Shown: positions 58,601 through 64,000 of the stretch, in pieces
Position numbering within the stretch: position 1 is the stretch's first letter
Layout: every line of letters starts with the position of its first letter
Position numbers and translations under genes: made by a program
The notes under the pieces: model-generated
Seen by the model: only the letters and a program-made list of their open reading frames with translations
Told to the model about the DNA's origin: nothing
Database searches by the model: none
Assembly (NCBI GenBank): GCA_015179125.1
Contig: WHVA01000408.1
Span: 1-64,000, forward strand
Length of the DNA: 64,000 nt
Reading direction: 5' to 3'
Source: Gautieria morchelliformis
Lineage: Eukaryota > Basidiomycota > Agaricomycetes > Gomphales > Gomphaceae

Positions 58601-59712
58601 AGTTCTATCCCTCAACGTCGCATTCATCACTGCTGATAGGGTTCTCATCTTGGGCACGTGCCGACGGTAGGCACTAAATACATTCTTTGCGTACACTTTG
58701 AAAACGAGCACCAGACAGGCGTGTCCGCTAGACCGCCGCAAAATGCTTAGTCCGCGTGAAAGACCTGATACTTGCGTGCCATGGAGCATGTCATGACTCA
58801 CCATCTTCACAATCCGCAGTAGGAGGCGTAAGATTCACTCGGCTTCATACTCCAGGGGGTTCTGCATGCCTGCGGTATAATTGTACACGCTTAGTGTAAT
58901 CAGTGACCCCGGGCCGGCAGCGTACCTTCACGAGAGTGATGCGAGCTATGGATATTTGTATTTACCTTGCCGTGGCGCGGTATGTGCGGGAGGGTGTATG
59001 GATGGGCATGGGTTGTTCTAGAATATAGGGCAGGTCAGCAAGAAGTCATTACTGCGAGGCAAAGGTGAATGTGATTTCAGCCTTAACTTTCGATGCCTGA
59101 TGCGTAGGGTACACACAACAACCACCAAGGTCGCGCATCCGATTGCTAGACGGAGTAACATGTGAACTTACAATTATGCGCACACCACCAAACTGCACCT
59201 TACGTATGCTTCAACAAAAGGGCCTCTCTGTTACGAGCATTCGTGTGAAATTCTCGTGGCTTCAAGTTGAACCCCTGGGGCAGCGAAAAAAAAAAAGAAA
59301 AACAACCCCAACAAACCGCGGAAACGGGAAGGAAGCCTGAGCCGCCTTAGCCCTTCATGAAGCGATGATGATGAGTGGAACATCCGAGTCGTAGGAAGAC
59401 GTGCGACTGCACGGGAGAACTGGAAGGCAGATGGGGAATGAACATAGGATTTGACTTTATGCCACGCCGATTCCGATTGGTCGAAATCGCTTCCAAAACC
59501 AAAATAAAAGAGGAATTTAGTGCTTCACGCTTGAAAAGAACTGCCTCAAAACCAATAAACCAGGAGTACAAGGACTCTGAGCGGCGCTGTCAGATTACGG
59601 AATACGAACATCCACCACGAGTCATCCGCGCTGAAAAGAGAGGGTGTATCAGATCAAATTCTAGTCATGCGTGATGGTATGACATTCAAGGCTCCTAGCT
59701 GACACGAACCGG
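55691..59712. repeat. Array unit U3
   Basis: About 4.0 kb from the mark at 55695 to the next at about 59715. Carries gene copy 3 and sub-repeats at 57.42-58.19 kb. Direct orientation to U2. Confidence 0.82.
56190..57071 (-). CDS. Array gene family copy 3 (293 aa from MFDSLW, open)
   Basis: Frame open with C7 at the tract; it also stays open 98 codons upstream to 57365, but MFDSLWNFIHNLFLSIM at 57071 matches the start of the other copies. Blocks: RFYDMVCDVDITERLVFVV, EHEYLVARLQRR, FAKIERGPSRSANQLQ, YDLITCLSQDGINSY, LEFFRVVRLVSQYRDEYEL, TMCYWFVGVIVEVARRLF. The tail is short, with two GLQQ repeats and a closing LRSLQAHIRRGG-like helix. Upstream DHIILRICNVLEAW text is conserved in all units and may be a 5' exon or promoter-proximal sequence. 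Role unknown. Confidence 0.55.
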   Translation of the reverse strand: MFDSLWNFIHNLFLSIMADNPGPAVPLTFYPGLQLIPSRFYDMVCDVDITERLVFVVTEIRWYKQRILTSEHEYLVARLQRRGGSRAMFAKIERGPSRSANQLQISSTSSPSVLGKEVCAYDLITCLSQDGINSYTVGDRLLETYPFPEVPLLEFFRVVRLVSQYRDEYELNNTMCYWFVGVIVEVARRLFVPHHPGNSYNPPRGAGQYMFINLMTPQWTTDCNDIERKYRREQSVKPDPVGPQEEQSRERVRDAREQGLQQGLQQGEQERAALIAEVRSLQAHIRRGGATGA

Positions 59713-59830
59713 TATAGTGTTCACCCGGAGGATGTAGGACGTACCGTTACATTCTTATGTAAAATGCGACTTGAGCTCGGCGTATGTCAGCTTCAATTTG
59801 CAATATTTAATCATTAGCCTTCGCTGTTGA
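59713..59830. repeat. Truncated array unit U4
   Basis: Only the first ~120 bp of a unit (CACCCGGAGGATGTAGGACG to TTTAATCATTAGCC) before unique sequence. It marks the right border of the direct array. Confidence 0.65.
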
Positions 59831-60740
59831 TGATCTCACTCCCGGGCATTTCTTCACCGTGGTTATACGAATATAGCCCCGTTTTTGTCGTCAGGTCAGA
59901 CTTACGTCCAGCTCGACATGGTGTGGGCCTGCTTGGTCCTTGCACGTCTTTAGTGTTCCGCGCTGCTCTACGTGACTTCTCAGTGTGATGGCTGAACTAT
60001 ATGCTGGTATTAATGTCACGATGAATATTGGCTGTTAGGCTGAACAGGGTCACAGGAAGCGCAGGAGCTGAGCTGGGTTTGAAAATCTTATTCACGCGGC
60101 GCTTACGCCCGCCATTACGCTGCCATCCTTCTCTGGGTCACCGCCTTCCTATGAATCTGCTACGCCCTAGGGTCTGCTGATGAGGAAGGCCGTGTCTGTT
60201 CTCTGATGCTAAACTGCTTCTCACGCCAAGAGCAGATCCATCGTTACTTCTTGGGTCCTCGTCTGTCGTCTGGGGACACGTCGCCGGCTTCGTTTCCCAC
60301 TCCACACGCAGTCTTGTGTCAAAATAAGTGCAGCGGGATTCAAGGCCTGGCTCCTGTACTTCCTACAGCTAATGGTGTACGCTCGACTCGGAGCTTCGCC
60401 GGGCACCTGACCGCTGGACCATATGCATTGTGCCCACCGCGATCACTACTGGCACACTTCTTGCAAACCACGCCATGTGCGCAAGGGTCTATACCCGGAC
60501 CATGTCGGCTTCTTTGTCAATGTCAGTCGGGCTGGAGTCTAGAGCTACAGGTGTGGTAGGGGAAGTCCATTTCAATTTTTGTCCGGAGAGAGGTGCCGAG
60601 TCTCCGAGTTTCTTCCCGGCAGGCGTTAGAGCGGACCAGCGGCTGCCTCAGCCTCAGCCTTTCCCCAGCTCAGGTTGTACGGACCATCGGCCATAGGTGG
60701 GTGAGCGCTCTTTCATACGGTCAGGTGACACAGCGCACCC
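59831..60740. other. Unique intergenic with unassigned open frames
   Basis: Frames at 60206-60559 and 60430-60696 (plus) have no recognised domain, and their Cys/Ser/Pro-rich text is typical of chance frames in GC-rich DNA. May include the upstream control region of the cerato-platanin gene. Confidence 0.3.
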
Positions 60741-60748
60741 CCTTCTCG

Positions 60749-60757
60749 TATAAAAGG
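60749..60757 (+). promoter_or_regulatory. TATA box of the cerato-platanin gene
   Basis: TATAAAAGG lies about 70 bp upstream of the ATG at 60822. The leader between them is C/A-rich with a CTATCAAGC just before ATG, typical of strongly expressed fungal secreted-protein genes. Confidence 0.75.
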
Positions 60758-60821
60758 GCGACATAAAATTCGTGTTCTACCCAAGTCGCACATCACTGCT
60801 TCACACTCCCGACTATCAAGC

Positions 60822-61305
60822 ATGAAATTCGCCCCTCACGCCTTCACGCTCGTCCTCGTCGCCGCGTCTGCGCTCGCGGACAGCGTCACCGTGTCGTTCG
60901 ACAACACGTACGACAACCCGGGGGGCAGCCTCGCGACGGTCGCGTGCAGCGACGGCCCGAACGGCCTCCTCTCGCGCTTCCCAACCTTCGGGAACCTCCC
61001 CACATTCCCCAACATCGGCGGCGCGCAGGCCGTCGTCGCGCACGGCAGCCCGAACTGTGGGTCGTGCTGGCAGCTGGCGTTCAACGGCAAGACGATCAAC
61101 GGTGCGCCCTAGTTCCATATTTCTTTTCCACGGTGGCGGCGCCGCTCACGTTCTTCCTCTTTCAGTGCTGGCGATTGACCACGCGGCGGCGGGTTTCAAT
61201 ATCGCGCAAGAGGCGATGGATACGCTGACGGGCGGGCAGGCTGTCGCGCTGGGTCGGATTACGGCGACGGCGACGCAGCTTGCCGCGTCGGCGTGCGGGC
61301 TCTGA
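60822..61305 (+). CDS. Cerato-platanin family secreted protein (139 aa)
   Basis: Exon 1 60822-61101, intron 61102-61165, exon 2 61166-61305 (420 nt). Residues 1-19 ([19 protein letters not shown]) are a signal peptide with likely cleavage before DSVTVSFDN. The mature ~120 residues fit the family, with the hallmark [12 protein letters not shown] start, four cysteines (VACSD, PNCGSC, SACGL) able to form two disulfides, [20 protein letters not shown], and the closing [16 protein letters not shown] segment. These single-domain double-psi beta-barrel proteins are secreted, bind chitin oligomers, loosen polysaccharides and can act as elicitors. The gene looks intact and is the clearest ordinary host gene in the window. 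Confidence 0.95.
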
Positions 61306-62084
61306 GGTCCTGCAGCGAAATACGTAGATTCGCAGATGATATCTCATACACACCTCCCACACCGAACTCATTCACAGACACTCATCGCCCTCATTCGATA
61401 CTCAGAAGCACTTCATTTTGGACTGGTATTCGCATTTTTTGACGGTTACTGTTACTACTACTGGACATTTATCACGTTGGTCGAAGTCGAGGGGCACGTT
61501 CCTATCTTGTCATGGTGATATTCACGTAGTTGCATTCAAGCGTACATTTTGGACAAAAACCCTCGAGATTTGTAAAGCTTGCGTCGTGGCCCATCCGAGT
61601 AGATTTTGATGGAGGACTTGTTTAGACCCTCGTAAGTGATCGCTTCCTTTTCATCGGTCGCTATCGTTATGCGTATCGGTGGGATCCATGAGGGGTTGCG
61701 TCGTATTGCCTGAAGGATTTCAATGGACCCGGCTCCCAGGTTGTGAGCTCGCAGGAGTTCGTATAATCGGGACAGATGACACTGCGTGTCGGGATGATCT
61801 GCGCAGGTGTGTGTAACGGGTGGGTAGGTGGCAAGGTGAGCATGCGTAAGGTGTCGTTGTAAGTGTTCTTGAGTGCTAGCCTAGCTGGATCGGCAAAAGG
61901 TCAGCATGAACATCCAGCATGCATGTCAGTAGGCGTGGAGGGGAGAGACCCCTGGCTTTCTTGTCGTTGTCACTTACGTATTCGTGTGTACCATACGTCT
62001 GCTGCACACAGCATCTTGGGGATGGCGATGCTGAGATATAGGAATGCAGCTCGTCAATCGCGTCGAGCAACGCCACGTGGGATC
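61306..62084. other. 3' flank of cerato-platanin and intergenic
   Basis: Probably the 3' untranslated region, then unique sequence. Open frames at 61336-61609 and 61863-62090 are unsupported. Confidence 0.3.
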
Positions 62085-63230
62085 ACATAATCTCCAACGC
62101 GTTGGAAGCCTTCACGCGCACGCTGCAGGTTTTCGTGCGGTATAAAGACTGCCAACATAACTGGCTTGCTCCCAAATGTTCTACTCGCTGCTGAGCTTCA
62201 CTCAGAATCTTTTCCTGTCCGTAATGCCAGACAATGGCCCGCCTGTACCGGTCTTCATCTACCTCGAGAAGTCCACCAGCCCTGCATGGTTCTACGCTTG
62301 TGTTTGGGACGTTCCGAGCACCTGGAGAAGCGCATACATTGTAAAGGAAACCAAGTGGTATAAAGAGAAGGATGGGTCACGCCACGAATACCTTGTCGCA
62401 CGACTCCAGAGGAAGCGGGATCTCGGGTAAGGTTCGCGGTGGTTGAACGAGGTCTTTCTCCGTCGGCAAGCATGATTCGATTCTCATCTACCTCCTCTCC
62501 CCCCTCCCTTTCGGAGCACGTATCAGGCTCTGATTGAATAAGCTGTTACCGAAGCAAGGAGCAAGGAAGACAGACTCAATAGGCGTGTCAACAACGACAC
62601 CCTCCTCACGACATACACATCTCCAGACCTTTCCCTTCTTGAACTTTTGAGGCTGGTCCAGATAGTTTCGAAGTACGGTCACAACTACCCAGCCAGCACA
62701 ACAATGGGCTATCGGTTTGCCGCCATGATTATGGAGGTCGCCAGGAGGCAATTCTCTCCCCGACACCCGGACAAGATCCCTGTTTGAGCTGGTCCCTTTA
62801 AGGGGGCGGGGAATGACGTGTGCTTCAGCATGATGACGCCGCAATGGACGGAGGATTTTGCCATCATTGAACAAAAATACATGGACGATAGGTCCGCCGA
62901 CCTTGATCTCATTAGCCGTGAACAAAAGCGAATCATGCGGGAAATACAGCAAGCAGAAGCGAGGGTGGAGCGGAAGGCAGTCGAACGAGCACGAGTGGCG
63001 GCAGCGGAACGAGAACGGAAAGCACGAGCGGAGGGGGGGCAGGGGGATCGGGATGCAACGAGAACGAGCGGCGACAGTCGAGCGAGAACGGACGCCAATG
63101 GAGGAGGCAGCAAAGGCTAAGGCGGAGGTGGCGAATGCCAAAGAGGCATTGAGCTCTTTGCAAGAACAGCCCCGGCGTGGCGGTAAAACTAGTGCGTAGG
63201 TGGATTCTGGAACGTCGAGCCTGCATTACT
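62085..63230 (+). pseudogene. Inverted, degenerate copy of the array gene (copy 4)
   Basis: Plus-strand relative of the array genes, including the shared upstream phrase CAGGTTTTCGTGCGGTA. Starts MFYSLLSFTQNLFLSVM at 62176 and keeps EHEYLVARLQRK-like text (SRHEYLVARLQRKRDLG), then in other frames LLELLRLVQIVSKYGHNY, MGYRFAAMIMEVARRQF, MMTPQWTEDFAIIEQKYMDD and an Arg/Glu/Ala-rich tail. Several stops and shifts break it. It is more diverged than copies 0-3 and lies outside the array, so it is an older dispersed member. Confidence 0.6.
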
Positions 63231-63471
63231 TATTTTCTTATTCAGTATGAACCCTACCGATCACTCACGGAAACATGCTCGGCCAGCCAGAGAATCAGCA
63301 TTTGAGATGTGCATTACGAATTTAAGGTACGGAAGGCCATCCACTGAAGGGGGTTGCTGGGTTATAGGGTCAGGTCAGTAAATGTGTACCAGTGGAAGCA
63401 GATCCATCATTCCTTCTTAGGAGCCTTTGGGGCCGAGAAACAGTTTATGTAACATCCGAGAACAGATGCGG

Positions 63472-64000
63472 TGTTGCTCATCAGCAGATCCCCAGTATAT
63501 ACTGTGGAGGTTATGCGCAGTAGTCTAGATATAGAAGCTCAGTGAACGAGGTAGTTCACTGAGTATGTATTAGTACTCTACCTAGATATAGAAGCTATCA
63601 ACAGAGTGAGTGGCTTTATATCTAGACGTCGATAGAAAAGGATACGCACCTCAGCGAACGAGGTAGTTCCCGCTAACTATGGTTCTGCACTATATACGGC
63701 CTCGGGCATATGCCCGAGGCTACTGACATGAGACAACACCCTGACCGATCTCCCCTCCACCCTGACTGCGTTCTAGCTTATCCCCGATAACCCCAACACT
63801 CCCCCTTAAGCGGAACGCATCCCTACCAGCGAGTTCAGGTACTCCACCTTGTGCCGGGCTAGGGGTTTGGTGAACATGTCCGCTGCCATGTCAGCGGTAG
63901 GGACGTAGTCGACCTGTATGAGCTTCCTGCGAACGGCATCCCGTATGAAGTGGTAGCGAATATCGATATGTTTGGTACGAGGGTGGTAGGCGTCATTCTT
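63472..64000 (-). mobile_element. Ty1/copia element 3, 3' end (runs off the window)
   Basis: LTR 63472-63798 (327 bp) starts TGTTGCTCATC and ends ACCCCAACA. A polypurine run (minus strand) follows at 63799-63806. The minus strand to 64000 encodes the end of a copia RNase H (AYHPRTKHIDIRYHFIRDAV, DYVPTADMAADMFTKPLARH). A different copia family from elements 1 and 2 (LTR 327 versus 224 bp). The LTR has the inverted repeat CTCAGTGAACGAGGTAGTTCACTGAG. The far LTR and duplication partner are outside the window, so its completeness cannot be judged. Confidence 0.85.

Noticed and set aside
60206-60559. Secreted or enzyme gene upstream of cerato-platanin
   Set aside because: The frame is Cys/Ser/Pro-rich without a domain, exon partners or convincing start. 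An amidase-like resemblance was too weak to keep.

Overview
The window is nuclear DNA of a filamentous basidiomycete, most likely an agaricomycete. Protein genes carry many 42-90 bp GT-AG introns, there is a typical four-cysteine cerato-platanin, a fungal-type protein kinase (FunK1-like) copy sits inside a transposon, and Ty1/copia, Ty3/gypsy, hAT, Tc1/mariner and Helitron elements are densely nested.

Left part (1-15.6 kb): small host genes. Three minus-strand paralogues (about 3.3-4.2, 5.37-6.33 and 10.51-11.88 kb) share exon layout, intron phases and a DUF7918-like fold pattern. Between them lie a four-exon C2H2-type zinc-finger gene (7.2-9.45 kb) split by a 498-bp solo LTR and a small CMC4-like twin-cysteine gene (9.98-10.34 kb) with one frame break. 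A TA-flanked 1.5-kb terminal-inverted-repeat element lies at 14.06-15.59 kb.

Middle and right (12.5-59.8 kb): a tandem array of a roughly 4-kb unit, each unit with one minus-strand gene of an unrecognised family with a coiled-coil tail and ~310-bp sub-repeats. The first full unit (from 15.6 kb) took a copia element (19544-24025) and a hAT element (24227-51753). Into the hAT went a second copia (24855-51208), which became the host of a tower of insertions: a gypsy element, three solo LTRs of three families, a 9-kb Tc1/mariner-type element with ~600-bp inverted repeats carrying two other genes and a SINE, and a head-to-tail Helitron pair in its 3' LTR. Removing the insertions leaves about 4.46 kb, matching the 4.48-kb sister copia.

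Right end (59.8-64 kb): a cerato-platanin gene with TATA box and signal peptide, a degenerate inverted copy of the array gene, and the 3' end of a third copia element that runs off the window.

The most notable items are the tandem Helitron, the cargo-bearing Tc1/mariner element, the zinc-finger gene interrupted by a solo LTR, and the array gene family whose open and shifted copies differ in one G-tract length. No decisive new defence or metabolic system was seen. Splice sites and families were assigned by eye from the sequence.
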